Positions 1 through 8,234 of a DNA stretch of 64,000 bases are shown in pieces. The translations under genes and the position numbers were made by a program. The DNA lies in assembly GCF_004634215.1 (NCBI RefSeq), contig NZ_SMMH01000006.1, positions 62,001 to 126,000 on the forward strand, read 5' to 3'. The notes beneath the pieces were generated by a model. It worked only from the letters and a program-made list of their open reading frames with translations. It was not told the DNA's origin and ran no database searches. Positions within the stretch are counted from its first letter, which is position 1. The number at the start of each line of letters is the position of its first letter. The DNA comes from Deinococcus fonticola (GTDB taxonomy: Bacteria; Deinococcota; Deinococci; Deinococcales; Deinococcaceae).

Positions 1-2
1 AG

Positions 3-92
3 TTGCGCCGCGCCTGGCTGGCCCGCCTTCACCCACCCGACTTCAGCAACATGCTGGAGTCATCGGAAAGGCATAATACGCACGGCGTCTAA
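3..92 (+). CDS. possible 3' end of an upstream gene (partial)
   Basis: Frame 3 is open from the window edge to a TAA at 90-92 and reads as an Arg-rich tail ending in NTHGV. It could be the last 29 codons of a gene that begins outside the window. The other two forward frames also stay open for a while, so the call rests only on residue composition. Nothing can be said about function. Confidence 0.3.
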   Translation: MRRAWLARLHPPDFSNMLESSERHNTHGV

Positions 93-170
93 TTGCAGAG
101 GATGACGGGAAAGCGCCGCCATCGTCTGCCATCTCCCGCAGCGCGTATTTTTGCTGCTCACTTCGGTTCG

Positions 171-202
171 GGAAATATCGCCACAAAACAAGCGATATTT
201 CC
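171..202. promoter_or_regulatory. 32-bp inverted repeat upstream of the LacI gene
   Basis: A perfect dyad, GGAAATATCGC (171-181), 10-nt spacer, GCGATATTTCC (192-202), ends 28 nt before the lacI-family start. It overlaps the expected -35 region of the promoter whose -10 box is TATCAT at 218-223. The same geometry with degenerate arms recurs at 49783-49814. A role as a transcription-factor site is inferred. It is longer and more widely spaced than a classical LacI-family operator. Confidence 0.6.
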
Positions 203-217
203 GCAAGTAGTATCAGC

Positions 218-223
218 TATCAT
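218..223 (+). promoter_or_regulatory. -10 box TATCAT for a leaderless lacI-family transcript
   Basis: TATCAT lies exactly 6 nt before the ATG at 230 and there is no purine-rich ribosome binding site. Transcription would start at or next to the start codon. Confidence 0.55.
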
Positions 224-229
224 CCGGTC

Positions 230-1297
230 ATGACGCCCGCCCAGCCGCGTTCACGGGGCCACTCCAGGCCTACCCTGCGCGATGTGGCCCGGGCCCTCCA
301 GGTCAGCGTCGCCACCGTCAGCAACGCCTACAACCGGCCCGACCAGCTTTCCGGCGAACTGCGCGACAGAATCCTGACGGCCGCGCGCGACATGGGCTAC
401 CCCGGCCCCAACCCGCTGGCCCGCAGCCTGCGGCGCGGCAAGACCGGTGTCATCGCCCTGGTGTACGACGCCCCGTTGAACTACGCTTTCGCCGACCCCG
501 CCGCCTCACTGTTCCTGGGTACCCTGGCCGCCACCATCCAGACCCAGGGCCTGAACCTGCTGCTGCTGGCCTGCCCGGACAGCACCGAACCTGTGCGGGC
601 GGCCAGTGTGGACGGCTTCATCGTGTACTGCTCCGCCGAACAGAGCGAACTGCTGGGTACGGTTCTGGCGCGCGCCCTGCCCACGGTTCTGGTAGAGCAG
701 CGCCCACGTCCCGGTACCTCGCAGGTGGGCATCGACGACCTGCAAGGGGCCCAGGAGGCTGCCCGGCACCTGGCCGAACTGGGTCACACCCACATCGGGA
801 TTCTGCCGCTGGAAATCACCAAGGACTACTGCCCGGATCCCGTCACGCCGCAGCGCGAGGCCGGCACCAACTCCCTGACCACCGCGCGCCGCTTCCAGGG
901 ATACCGCCAGGGTGCGCCACAGGCCCACTTCCATATTCTGGAAACCGCGCAGAACACCCCCCAGGAAGGCGAGGAACGCGCCCGCGAACTCCTGACGCGC
1001 TACCCCCAGATTACCGCCCTGCTGTGCATGAGTGACGTCCTGGCCCACGGCGCGCTGAACGCCGCCCGCAGCCTGGGCCGCCGGGTTCCGCAAGACCTGA
1101 GCATCATCGGGTTCGACGACCTGCCCAGCAGCGAACCGCTGAACCTCACCAGCGTCTGGCAGCCCACCGCCGACAAGGGCCGCCAGGCCGGCGAGGCGCT
1201 GCTGGCGCAGCTGGCCGGTGACTCCCCCAGCACGGTGACCCTGCCCACGCGCCTGGTGGTGCGTGGAACCACCGGGAAAACAGGCGGCAGGTCATAA
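230..1297 (+). CDS. LacI-family transcriptional regulator
   Basis: A 355-aa repressor of the LacI/GalR type. Residues about 15-36 (TLRDVARALQVSVATVSNAY) form the N-terminal helix-turn-helix, followed by the hinge helix near LARSLRR. From about residue 72 (GVIALVYD) comes the periplasmic-binding-protein-like effector domain, ending with the typical SIIGFDDLPSSEPL segment. The ligand is probably a sugar or nucleoside, but the sequence does not identify it. The ATG at 230 fits a -10 box 6 nt upstream. galE lies 120 bp downstream on the same strand, so sugar metabolism is a possible context. The 171-202 dyad overlaps its promoter and may serve auto- or cross-regulation. Confidence 0.9.
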   Translation: MTPAQPRSRGHSRPTLRDVARALQVSVATVSNAYNRPDQLSGELRDRILTAARDMGYPGPNPLARSLRRGKTGVIALVYDAPLNYAFADPAASLFLGTLAATIQTQGLNLLLLACPDSTEPVRAASVDGFIVYCSAEQSELLGTVLARALPTVLVEQRPRPGTSQVGIDDLQGAQEAARHLAELGHTHIGILPLEITKDYCPDPVTPQREAGTNSLTTARRFQGYRQGAPQAHFHILETAQNTPQEGEERARELLTRYPQITALLCMSDVLAHGALNAARSLGRRVPQDLSIIGFDDLPSSEPLNLTSVWQPTADKGRQAGEALLAQLAGDSPSTVTLPTRLVVRGTTGKTGGRS

Positions 1298-1417
1298 AAG
1301 TCGGGGCTGACGAGCATTGACCGCAATCATCATGTCCCAGCCAACTTTTCCCCAATTCCTCAAGGCGTCCCGCGCCCCCATTTGCTTTCTGTAACCTTCG
1401 CTGGGCATGCTGGAAGG

Positions 1418-2410
1418 GTGAAGATTCTGGTGGTGGGTGGGGCCGGGTATATCGGTTCGCATACGGTGCGGCAGCTGCGCCGGGCGGGGCACGAAGCGGT
1501 GGTGTTCGACAACCTTTCGAGCGGTCACGCCGGAGCGTTGCCGGGTGACGTGACGCTGGTGCGCGGCGACCTGCTGGACGCCCAGAGCGTCAGGGACACG
1601 CTGACGGCGCACCAGCCGGACGCGGTGATTCACTTCGCGGCGCTGATCGAGGTGGGCGAGAGTATGCGTGCCCCGGCCCGGTACTACCGCAACAACGTGG
1701 TCGGCAGCCTGAACCTGCTGCAAGGCATCGTGGAGACGCGCAAGATTCCGCTGGTATTTTCCAGCACCGCCGCCGTGTACGGCACCACCGACGCCGTGCC
1801 CATCCCCGAGGACGCCCCCATGCAACCCGAGAGCGTGTACGGCGAGACGAAACTGATGACCGAACGTATGATCCACGCTTTCGGTGCGGCGCACGGGCTA
1901 CCCTACGTGATCCTGCGCTACTTCAACGTGTGCGGGGCCGCGCCCGAAGGGGACATCGGCGAGGCGCACGCCAACAAGACGCACCTGATCGAGCTGGCGT
2001 GCCTGACCGCCCTGGGCCAGCGCGAGAAGATGATGATCTTCGGCGAGGATTACCCCACGCCGGACGGCACCTGCATCCGCGATTACGTTCACGTGCAGGA
2101 TCTGGCCGACGCGCACGTGCTGGCGGTGGAAGCCCTGCACGCCGGGAAGCAGACGGCGGCCACCTACAACGTCGGCCTGGGCCACGGCTTCTCCGTGAAG
2201 GAGGTGCTGGACGCGGTGGACGAGGTCGTGGGCACGCCCCTGCCACGCGAGATCGCTGACCGCCGCGCCGGCGATCCCCCCCGCCTGGTCGCGGACGCCA
2301 GCAGGATCGTGAACGAACTGGGCTTCGACCCTCAGTTCACGAACCTGCAAGACATCGTGCAGACCGCCTGGAACTGGCACAGAACCCACCCGCACGAATT
2401 CAGGAAGTAG
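1418..2410 (+). CDS. galE: UDP-glucose 4-epimerase
   Basis: A 330-aa extended short-chain dehydrogenase that interconverts UDP-glucose and UDP-galactose. It supplies activated galactose for surface polysaccharides or drains galactose through the Leloir pathway. The N-terminal NAD-binding motif GGAGYIGSH starts at residue 7. The catalytic SSTAAVYG and YGETK motifs are present, as are the UDP-binding features RYFNVCGAAP and CIRDYVHVQDLA. The start is set at the GTG at 1418 (MKILVVGG). The frame is open further upstream to a TTG at 1382, but that would add residues ahead of the canonical N-terminus. A TAACCT at 1392-1397 could be its -10 box. Confidence 0.95.
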   Translation: MKILVVGGAGYIGSHTVRQLRRAGHEAVVFDNLSSGHAGALPGDVTLVRGDLLDAQSVRDTLTAHQPDAVIHFAALIEVGESMRAPARYYRNNVVGSLNLLQGIVETRKIPLVFSSTAAVYGTTDAVPIPEDAPMQPESVYGETKLMTERMIHAFGAAHGLPYVILRYFNVCGAAPEGDIGEAHANKTHLIELACLTALGQREKMMIFGEDYPTPDGTCIRDYVHVQDLADAHVLAVEALHAGKQTAATYNVGLGHGFSVKEVLDAVDEVVGTPLPREIADRRAGDPPRLVADASRIVNELGFDPQFTNLQDIVQTAWNWHRTHPHEFRK

Positions 2411-2440
2411 GGCCTGGCGGCTGGTCGCTGGTCACCGGTT

Positions 2441-3019
2441 TCACTTCACCCAGAAGCGCATCTCGTGCGGCGTTTCCACGCTCTGCCCAACGTCCTGCCA
2501 GTGCATTTCGGTGGTGAGGTCGGGGCGTTCGGTGTACCCGCGTGAGCGCCAGAAGGCGTGCAGCGGGCGGTAACTGGCGGGACGGGAGGGGTGATTCTCG
2601 GGGCGCTTCACGGCGCAGAAGGTGGTGACGTTCAGGCCCAGGGTGCGGGCGTGCCGTTCGCGCAGGTCGAAGAACTGGTGCCCGAGGCCACGCCCCCGGT
2701 AGTGAGGCAGCAGCAGGCTTTCGCCGAGGTACAGGATGTCCTGCACATTAAATTCCGGGTGGTTCAGGAAGGGGCGCTGCACTTCCGGCGTTTCGTGAAC
2801 AAGTGGAATGGCGGTGCTGGCCCCCACCACCCGGCCAGCGTCGCGGGCCACGGCCACGAACATGCCGGGAGCCTGCGCGTAGGTGCTCAGGTACTGTTCC
2901 TCGTACTGCTGGTTGCCCTCGTACAGGTAAGGAAAATCCCGGAAGATGCCCATGCGCAGCCGCGCCAGGTCGGGAATCACGGCCTGCAACTCCTGACCCG
3001 TCAGCGGCGTAACGGTCAC
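2441..3019 (-). CDS. GNAT-family N-acetyltransferase
   Basis: About 192 aa with a GNAT fold. The acetyl-CoA pyrophosphate-binding loop is seen as LPHYRGRGLGHQFF, and the C-terminal part has HAFWRSRGYTE before the last strands. The acceptor substrate is unknown. The frame is open to 3097, but that start would overlap the upstream NTF2-like gene by 59 nt. The GTG at 3019 leaves 19 nt after the preceding stop and starts with MTVTPLTGQEL, a natural GNAT N-terminus, so it is preferred. The gene probably forms an operon with the upstream NTF2-like gene and converges with galE. Confidence 0.8.
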   Translation of the reverse strand: MTVTPLTGQELQAVIPDLARLRMGIFRDFPYLYEGNQQYEEQYLSTYAQAPGMFVAVARDAGRVVGASTAIPLVHETPEVQRPFLNHPEFNVQDILYLGESLLLPHYRGRGLGHQFFDLRERHARTLGLNVTTFCAVKRPENHPSRPASYRPLHAFWRSRGYTERPDLTTEMHWQDVGQSVETPHEMRFWVK

Positions 3020-3038
3020 GGAGGGGGTCGCCGCCGGA

Positions 3039-3440
3039 TCAGCCGCCAACTTGCCGTGTCCAGTCCGCGAGGTTGTAGTAGTTGGTGACGCGGGCAATTT
3101 TGCCGTTCTGAACTTCGAAGAACGCGCCCACGGGCAGGACGTACTTCTGACCGTTCGCCTCGGGGAGGCCCTCGTCGGTTTGCAGGTACTCGCCGTGAAT
3201 CACGAACTCTGCCGCGCCGCGCCGTCCGTCGGGGGTCGACATCACCACGAGGTCGGTGGCCTGTTCGCGGTAGTGGGCGTCCATCTTTGCCAGGAAGGTG
3301 CGGAAAGCGGCCTTGCCTCGCTGGGTCTGTCCCTCGTTGATGTCGTGCTGCACGTCGTCGGTGAGGAAGGAAAGCATGTCTTCCCAGTTACCAGCGTTGA
3401 AGGCGGCGTAGTAACGCTGGAGCAGTTCGGTGGTGTCCAT
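3039..3440 (-). CDS. SnoaL/NTF2-like fold protein (ketosteroid-isomerase-related)
   Basis: A 133-aa alpha+beta cone protein. It opens with ELLQRYYAAFNAGNWEDMLSFL, typical of the SnoaL-like family, and ends with the FFEVQNGKIARVTNYYN strands. Members bind small hydrophobic ligands or act as isomerases, but no specific catalytic pair can be assigned here. It precedes the GNAT gene on the same strand. Confidence 0.8.
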   Translation of the reverse strand: MDTTELLQRYYAAFNAGNWEDMLSFLTDDVQHDINEGQTQRGKAAFRTFLAKMDAHYREQATDLVVMSTPDGRRGAAEFVIHGEYLQTDEGLPEANGQKYVLPVGAFFEVQNGKIARVTNYYNLADWTRQVGG

Positions 3441-3469
3441 GCACTAAGCATAGGTGGCGACCTGTGCAA

Positions 3470-3497
3470 TTGAAAGAATTTGTTCACCCTGTAGAAA
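3470..3497 (+). promoter_or_regulatory. sigma70-type promoter TTGAAA-N16-TAGAAA
   Basis: TTGAAA at 3470-3475 and TAGAAA at 3492-3497 are 16 bp apart on the plus strand. Transcription would begin near 3501-3504, exactly where a strong RNA stem begins. Confidence 0.45.
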
Positions 3498-3500
3498 ATA

Positions 3501-3622
3501 AGTGGCTGGCGGGTACAGTTACGGGCCTCCGGGGAAAGCGCCCGAATGCCCTCCACTTCCCCCACCAGCCACTTTTGGCTTCTTCCTCCGGTCGGGGTTT
3601 GAACAGGGCATACCCTGTTTTT
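3501..3622 (+). ncRNA. candidate structured small RNA or attenuated leader
   Basis: No protein is supported here. The predicted transcript begins with AGTGGCTGG (3501-3509) and GGG (3511-3513), which pair with CCC (3561-3563) and CCAGCCACT (3565-3573) to close a domain containing CGGGC...GCCCG. It ends in an intrinsic terminator at 3602-3622. A second copy of the 3' pairing strand, CCCACCAGCTACTT, lies just past the terminator (3625-3638), so an alternative read-through structure is possible. It may be a free sRNA or the leader of the gene at 3855. All evidence is from the sequence and the function is inferred. Confidence 0.45.
3602..3622 (+). terminator. intrinsic terminator without an upstream ORF
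   Basis: AACAGGG-CATA-CCCTGTT (3602-3619) is followed by TTT on the plus strand. No plus-strand gene precedes it, which supports a non-coding transcript from about 3501. Confidence 0.55.
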
Positions 3623-3854
3623 CACCCACCAGCTACTTAACAGTATCTTGTTTCGGTTTTAACGTAATGGCGTTGTGGTCTATTTAACATGACTGAAACG
3701 CATTTGATTCCTGCCGCATTTCGCGTCAAACTGGGGTGCAGCAGAAGTTCAGTTTTTCTTAATCACTTCTGCTAGTGTTCAGAGTGAACTCAGAATCAAT
3801 GCGGACACCCCCAAAGGGGGGTAGATTCGTTGCCCAACTGGAGGAACCTACACC
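3623..3854 (+). other. non-coding stretch upstream of the 444-aa protein
   Basis: This AT-richer stretch holds an inverted repeat AGCAGAAGT (3740-3748)/ACTTCTGCT (3765-3773) and a short hairpin GTTCA-GAG-TGAAC (3777-3789). The ribosome binding site GGAGG at 3840-3844 serves the GTG at 3855. A promoter is likely but no hexamer pair stands out. Confidence 0.5.
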
Positions 3855-5189
3855 GTGGCCTCAATTCGTTACATCATCACCCGCTCCTGCCTGCAAGACG
3901 GCAGCATGCGTCTCCTGAAATACAACGAGGGCCACTTCCCGCAGAGTGGCCCCGCGCAATTCGTGGACGAAAAAGGCACCGAGCACACCGTGCACATCGA
4001 CCGTGAACGTATGCGCGTCACCGGCCTGCGGGCTTTCTACCACGGTCTTAACCTGGGCGTGAACGACGTGATGCTGATTGCCCCCGCCGCACCGGGGCGC
4101 TATCAGGTGGACGTGATCGTCAAACCCCATCCGGTCACGACTGCGCCGCGTCCGCTGCCCACGCCGGCCCCCGAGACCCGGCGCGTGGTGATCAGCAGCA
4201 CCCCGCATGTGCGCGAAGTGCGCCTGCAACAGGCTCCGGCGGCCCCTGCACCCGCTGCTCCGGCCCGCGCGGCAGAAAAAAACGTGGCCCCGGACAAACC
4301 CGTCGAGCAAGCCGCCGACCATCTACGCGAAGTGGCGGCTCTCTTCAAAACACCCGCCCTGCCTGCCGCAGAGCCCCGGCAAGCCCCGGTGGCCCAGCCC
4401 CAGCCTCAAGTTGCGCGAACCCAGGCCTCTTCTCAGGCCAGCCCACTCCAGCCCACCGCCGCACCCGCCCGCGAAAAGACGGTGCCCAGCGCTCCGCGCC
4501 GCGCCGAGGATCAGGTGGCCGAATTTGCCCGCCTGACCGGGTACACCCTGGAGTACCCCGCCACCGGCCTGATGCGCCTCCGGGCGGATCTGGGGACACA
4601 GTACGGGTACAGTGTGCTGCTGGCTGCCGATCCCCTCGCCATGACCCAGCCCGCCTGGGAAGAAGCGAAAGACGAAGCGCGGCTGCTGATGACGCACGAG
4701 GCCGAACGGCCTGAAGGCCTGACCCGCCTGACCCGCGAGGCGCTGAGCGTCCTGATCGACCACGCGCACCTCGCGCCCCTGAGCCCCATCGACCTGCGCG
4801 GGTACTGGCGGGCCGGCAGCATCGACCTGGAGAGTGCTGCCAGCATCACCGAACTGGTCAGCGCCCACCTGGCGCAGCGCGGCACCTTCACCTTCGTGCT
4901 GCTGAGCCTGGCGCAGCAGGGCGCCAACTCCATCGTCAGTGTTCCGCGCCTGGCCGAACGCCTGGGCAGCGGCGTGAACACCGCCGAATTGACCACCATT
5001 CTGGAAACCCTGTCGCGCCCGCCCTTCCTGGCCCTGACGCCGCTGCCTGCCGGTCAGTACCTGCTGCGCACCGACGTGGATCACCTGCTCAGCGACCTGT
5101 CCGAGTACGCGCACGGCGTGCGCCGCCGCACGGTGCCTCCGGTGCAGATCGACGCCGCACCTGTGCAGCCCGTCAAAGTCTACGCTTAA
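3855..5189 (+). CDS. hypothetical protein with N-terminal domain, Pro/Ala-rich linker and C-terminal helical domain
   Basis: A 444-aa protein of unknown function with three visible parts. Residues 1-90 form a compact domain ([15 protein letters not shown], then [20 protein letters not shown]) whose pattern recalls DNA-binding pseudobarrels of the AbrB/B3 type, a weak impression only. Residues about 90-210 are low-complexity Pro/Ala/Gln linker. Residues about 215-430 form a helical domain ending in two winged-helix-like segments ([14 protein letters not shown] and [12 protein letters not shown]). The GTG start has GGAGG 10 nt upstream. The long upstream region with a possible attenuator suggests regulated expression. 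No catalytic motif was seen. Confidence 0.75.
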   Translation: MASIRYIITRSCLQDGSMRLLKYNEGHFPQSGPAQFVDEKGTEHTVHIDRERMRVTGLRAFYHGLNLGVNDVMLIAPAAPGRYQVDVIVKPHPVTTAPRPLPTPAPETRRVVISSTPHVREVRLQQAPAAPAPAAPARAAEKNVAPDKPVEQAADHLREVAALFKTPALPAAEPRQAPVAQPQPQVARTQASSQASPLQPTAAPAREKTVPSAPRRAEDQVAEFARLTGYTLEYPATGLMRLRADLGTQYGYSVLLAADPLAMTQPAWEEAKDEARLLMTHEAERPEGLTRLTREALSVLIDHAHLAPLSPIDLRGYWRAGSIDLESAASITELVSAHLAQRGTFTFVLLSLAQQGANSIVSVPRLAERLGSGVNTAELTTILETLSRPPFLALTPLPAGQYLLRTDVDHLLSDLSEYAHGVRRRTVPPVQIDAAPVQPVKVYA

Positions 5190-5215
5190 GAAATAAGAAG
5201 GGGTATGCGCTCTGG

Positions 5216-5239
5216 GCCATGAGGTTTTTTACTCATGGC
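5216..5239. terminator. weak hairpin between convergent genes
   Basis: GCCATGAG (5216-5223) and CTCATGGC (5232-5239) form an 8-bp stem whose loop carries the T run (A run on the other strand). It overlaps the stop codon of the DHFR-like gene. A terminator role is possible but atypical. Confidence 0.3.
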
Positions 5240-5814
5240 TCACCGTTCATAGCCCCAGGTACATGGTCGACCTCCGCCGATTCCGACACGAAGGAGAGCA
5301 ACGTCATCCCGCCGCTGAACCCCTGTTGCCGGGCGGGCTTGAGTTTTACTTCCTTACCCTCGAACAGTTTCTTGCCCTCCTCGACGCTGACGGGACACAG
5401 CAGCAGGTGCAACTCGTCGAGCAGGTCCGCTTGCAGGAGGGGCCGCACCACCTGACCGCTGCCGTAGATCAGGATGTTCGCGCCGTCCTGCTGGCGCAGG
5501 GCCTTGACGTGCTGCACAAGTTCATCCGGGTGAAGTGCGGTGGAATTCCACGTCAGCTCACCCCGCTGACTGGTCACGACTTCTTTCGGCATGGTGTTGA
5601 TGCGTTCAGCAAACCCGCCCTCGTCGGCAGGCGCCTGGGGCCACGCCTCGGACATGCCCTCGTAAGTGACGCGGCCCAGCAGCAGTTGACTGGCCGCGTG
5701 AAGGTGCCCGTCCTGAAACTGACCCACGTCCTGCGAGAAATACGGTTGAGTCCATACGGGAGCTTCCATCACGTTGTTCAGGGTCACGTATTCGATGGCC
5801 ACGACTTTTCTCAT
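5233..5814 (-). CDS. dihydrofolate reductase-family protein (RibD C-terminal fold)
   Basis: A 193-aa protein of the RibD C-terminal/DHFR-like family. The N-terminus MRKVVAIEYVTLNNVMEAP, the segment LLLGRVTYEGM and the C-terminal half with ILIYGSGQVVRPLLQADLLDELHLLLCPV are characteristic. These proteins bind NADPH, but few have a known substrate. The ATG at 5814 lies 10 nt after the restored stop of the AraC-family gene, so it is the last gene of the MocR-AraC-DHFR operon. Confidence 0.85.
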   Translation of the reverse strand: MRKVVAIEYVTLNNVMEAPVWTQPYFSQDVGQFQDGHLHAASQLLLGRVTYEGMSEAWPQAPADEGGFAERINTMPKEVVTSQRGELTWNSTALHPDELVQHVKALRQQDGANILIYGSGQVVRPLLQADLLDELHLLLCPVSVEEGKKLFEGKEVKLKPARQQGFSGGMTLLSFVSESAEVDHVPGAMNGEP

Positions 5815-5823
5815 GGCCCCAGC

Positions 5824-6523
5824 CTAACTGGAGGCCAGCGAGAAGTCTTGAACGGAAACGACACGGAGTTGCGCCGGCGTTTGCCCCCCAGTAGCGCCGC
5901 AGGGCGCGGGTCAGGTGCGGCTGGTCACTGTACCCGCACAGCACCACCACGTCCGCAATGGCGTTCCCGGCCTGAAGGAGCCGTGCAGCCTCGCTGGCCC
6001 GCCGGATCTGCTCGAACTGACGGTAGGACAGGCCCGTGGCGTGCTGAAACTGTCGCTGCACTGTGCGAAGGGACTGGTCTTCAACCGAAAGGCCCAGCAG
6101 AACACGAGGCACGACAGCCGAGTGCTGCAATTCACCTCTGGCAAGAAGAAGGGCCACGAAAGCGTCCAGCTCATCCTCGCGGGGGATGGGAATGGCTGAA
6201 CCGTTCAGCCAGAACGCGCGGCTGGACGCCAGGGGCAACGTGAGGCCACCGTTGAGCGCCTGACCCGGCGGCAAACTGCTCAGGAGCGTTCCCGGCGCGA
6301 AAGGAACCCCCAGAAACTCCGCCTCCAGCGGCACTGACGCGGGCGCGGCCTGCGTGACAGGGCCAACCAACGCCACCTGCACCACTCCACCCTGACGCGT
6401 GAAGACCAGTTCCGACGACGTGACCGCTCTCGACACGAACTCCCGCGCTGTGCCGCTGCGCGTGGCCCAGAACGGCAGCACCAGTGGCGAATCCGGCACG
6501 AGGTAACGGAAGTCGAAGGTCAT
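5824..6523 (-). pseudogene. AraC-family regulator with a C-terminal frameshift
   Basis: The ATG at 6523 starts MTFDFRYLVPD. The last third carries the double HTH (LSYRQFEQIRRASEAARLLQ, then VVLCGYSDQPHLTRALRRYWG). After that point the frame runs on into the DHFR-like gene to 5606. If one base of the six-C run at 5884-5889 (six G on the coding strand) is removed, translation continues as QTPAQLRVVSVQDFSLASS and stops at 5824-5826, the canonical AraC ending, 10 nt before the next gene. Only about 22 residues are affected, so the annotation spans the restored frame. The lesion may be real or a consensus error. The effector is unknown. Confidence 0.8.
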
Positions 6524-6533
6524 CTTTCTCGCC

Positions 6534-7949
6534 TTACGCCAGCCTTTCCTGACCCTGCCGGGTCTGGAAGTCGTGCCAGGCGGCGCTGAGGCGGCGAACC
6601 GCTTCGGGGAGTTGCGCGGGGGCCAGGGTAAAGGGCAAGCGCAGGAACGAGTCGGGCAGGTCGCCCAGGCCCATGCTGGCGCCGGGAAAGAGGCGCAGGC
6701 CATAGCGGGCAGCGTGGTGAGTGAAACTGCTGGCCTGCCGGGTCGGTAATTCCACCCACAGGTACTGCCCACCGGCCGGCACCTGAAACTGCCATTCGGG
6801 CAGGTGCTGCCTCAGCAAGCCGGCGAGCAGGTCACGGGCGGGCTGCACCTGCTGACGGCGGCGTTCCCGCAGGGCCGGAAGGTCTTGCAGCAGCTTCAGC
6901 GTGATGTGCTGCGCGGGAAGACTCCCGCCGAAATCCGCCAGGGTCTTGGCCTGTTCCAGCAGGGGGCGCATGGACGTGGGCACGCGCAGCCAGCCGACGC
7001 GCAGGCCCGCCCAGAACAGTTTGGACATGCTGCCCACGTTCACGATGGGGGCCTGCGGCGCAAAGGTGGACAGGCGCGGCGGTGGGAGCGGGCCGAAATC
7101 CAGTTCGCACAGGGTGTCGTCCTCGATGGTGGGCAGTTGCTGCTGCGCGATGAACTCCGCCAGTTCGCGCCGGGTGCGCGCGGGCATCACGGCCCCGGTC
7201 GGATTCTGGTAGGTGGGGGTCAGGAACGCCAGCCGGGGCGCATGCTCCAGCGTCAGGGTGCGGAACTCCTGGAGTGGCACGCCGTCGGCTTTCACCGGAA
7301 CACCGATCAGGTGCGCCCCCGCCGCCCGGAACACGTCGATGGCCCCGAAGTACGTGGGGGTCTCCAGCAGAACCGCATCACCTCGCCGCAAAAACGCGCC
7401 AGCCATCAGGGAAATGGCCTGCTGCGCCCCGCTCGTCACGATGACCTGCTCGGGCGCCGTGGGCAGGCCCCCCCGCGTGTACTCCTGCGCCAGCCGCGCC
7501 CGCAACTCCGGCAGGCCCAGCGGGTGATACACCGATTCACGGTAAGCGTCCAGCGCCGCCTCGCGCATCTGCTGGCGCTGAATGTCGTCCAGGAGCGGTA
7601 CGGCAATCGTGAAGTCCAGCTCATCCGGCGGGGCGAGGGGCCGCTGCACGGGCGTGCGCAGCGTCAAGACCGCCGAGGCACGCGGGGCCTGCGCGGAAAC
7701 ATGCGTGCCACTGCCGCGTTTGCGCGTGACCCAGCCGCCTGCCGCCAGTTCATCGTAGGCTGCCACCACTGTGCTGCGGCTCAGGCTCAGCAGGTTCGCC
7801 AGCGCCCGCTCGGCGGGAAGTTGCTCGGTGGGCGCGAGCCTCCCCGCATGAATGGCTTCCTGAAAGGCCCCACTGAGGCGCAGGTAGAGTGGCCCTTTTG
7901 CGCTGCGCCAATCGGTCAGCAGCGCAGAAAACTTCGTGAGATCACTCAT
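6534..7949 (-). CDS. MocR-family regulator (GntR wHTH fused to aminotransferase domain)
   Basis: A 471-aa PLP-dependent regulator. Residues about 15-80 are a GntR-type winged helix (LPAERALANLLSLSRSTVVAAYDEL). From about residue 105 follows a class I aminotransferase domain with VTSGAQQAISL, TPTYQNPTGAVMP and the PLP-lysine motif NVGSMSKLFWAGLRVGW. MocR proteins usually sense PLP or an amino compound and often regulate a divergent gene. Here the divergent gene is the benzoate transporter at 8235. It is first in an operon with the AraC and DHFR-like genes (10-nt gaps). Confidence 0.9.
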   Translation of the reverse strand: MSDLTKFSALLTDWRSAKGPLYLRLSGAFQEAIHAGRLAPTEQLPAERALANLLSLSRSTVVAAYDELAAGGWVTRKRGSGTHVSAQAPRASAVLTLRTPVQRPLAPPDELDFTIAVPLLDDIQRQQMREAALDAYRESVYHPLGLPELRARLAQEYTRGGLPTAPEQVIVTSGAQQAISLMAGAFLRRGDAVLLETPTYFGAIDVFRAAGAHLIGVPVKADGVPLQEFRTLTLEHAPRLAFLTPTYQNPTGAVMPARTRRELAEFIAQQQLPTIEDDTLCELDFGPLPPPRLSTFAPQAPIVNVGSMSKLFWAGLRVGWLRVPTSMRPLLEQAKTLADFGGSLPAQHITLKLLQDLPALRERRRQQVQPARDLLAGLLRQHLPEWQFQVPAGGQYLWVELPTRQASSFTHHAARYGLRLFPGASMGLGDLPDSFLRLPFTLAPAQLPEAVRRLSAAWHDFQTRQGQERLA

Positions 7950-8139
7950 GCGGTCGCCCTGCCCAGGGCTGGACGAGGAAGCTGGTCACTCTCCCCTTCA
8001 CTCTTTTGTCACCGCGCAGTTCCCTCTTCCAACGAATAGGCACCCTGACCGCAGAACGCCCCCTACGTTTCAAGGTTCTGAGGTTTTGTAAGGCGGTTGA
8101 TCGAGCTGAAACGGTGAGGGGAAGGAGCATGCCCCATTT

Positions 8140-8189
8140 TATCAGTCCAATGTCTGGATAAGCGGCTCTAAGCAGGCCAATCTGGCCTG
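8140..8189. promoter_or_regulatory. dyads in the mocR/benE divergent intergenic region
   Basis: The 285-bp gap between the divergent mocR-like and benE-like genes holds a perfect dyad CAGGCCA-ATC-TGGCCTG (8173-8189). Just upstream is an imperfect dyad, TTATC...GGATAA, around 8140-8162. They are candidate binding sites for the divergent MocR regulator. No clear promoter hexamers were fixed for either gene. Confidence 0.4.
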
Positions 8190-8234
8190 AATTGCCTCTG
8201 TCAGGCAGTCCACCCTTGCCTCACACTTTCTCCC

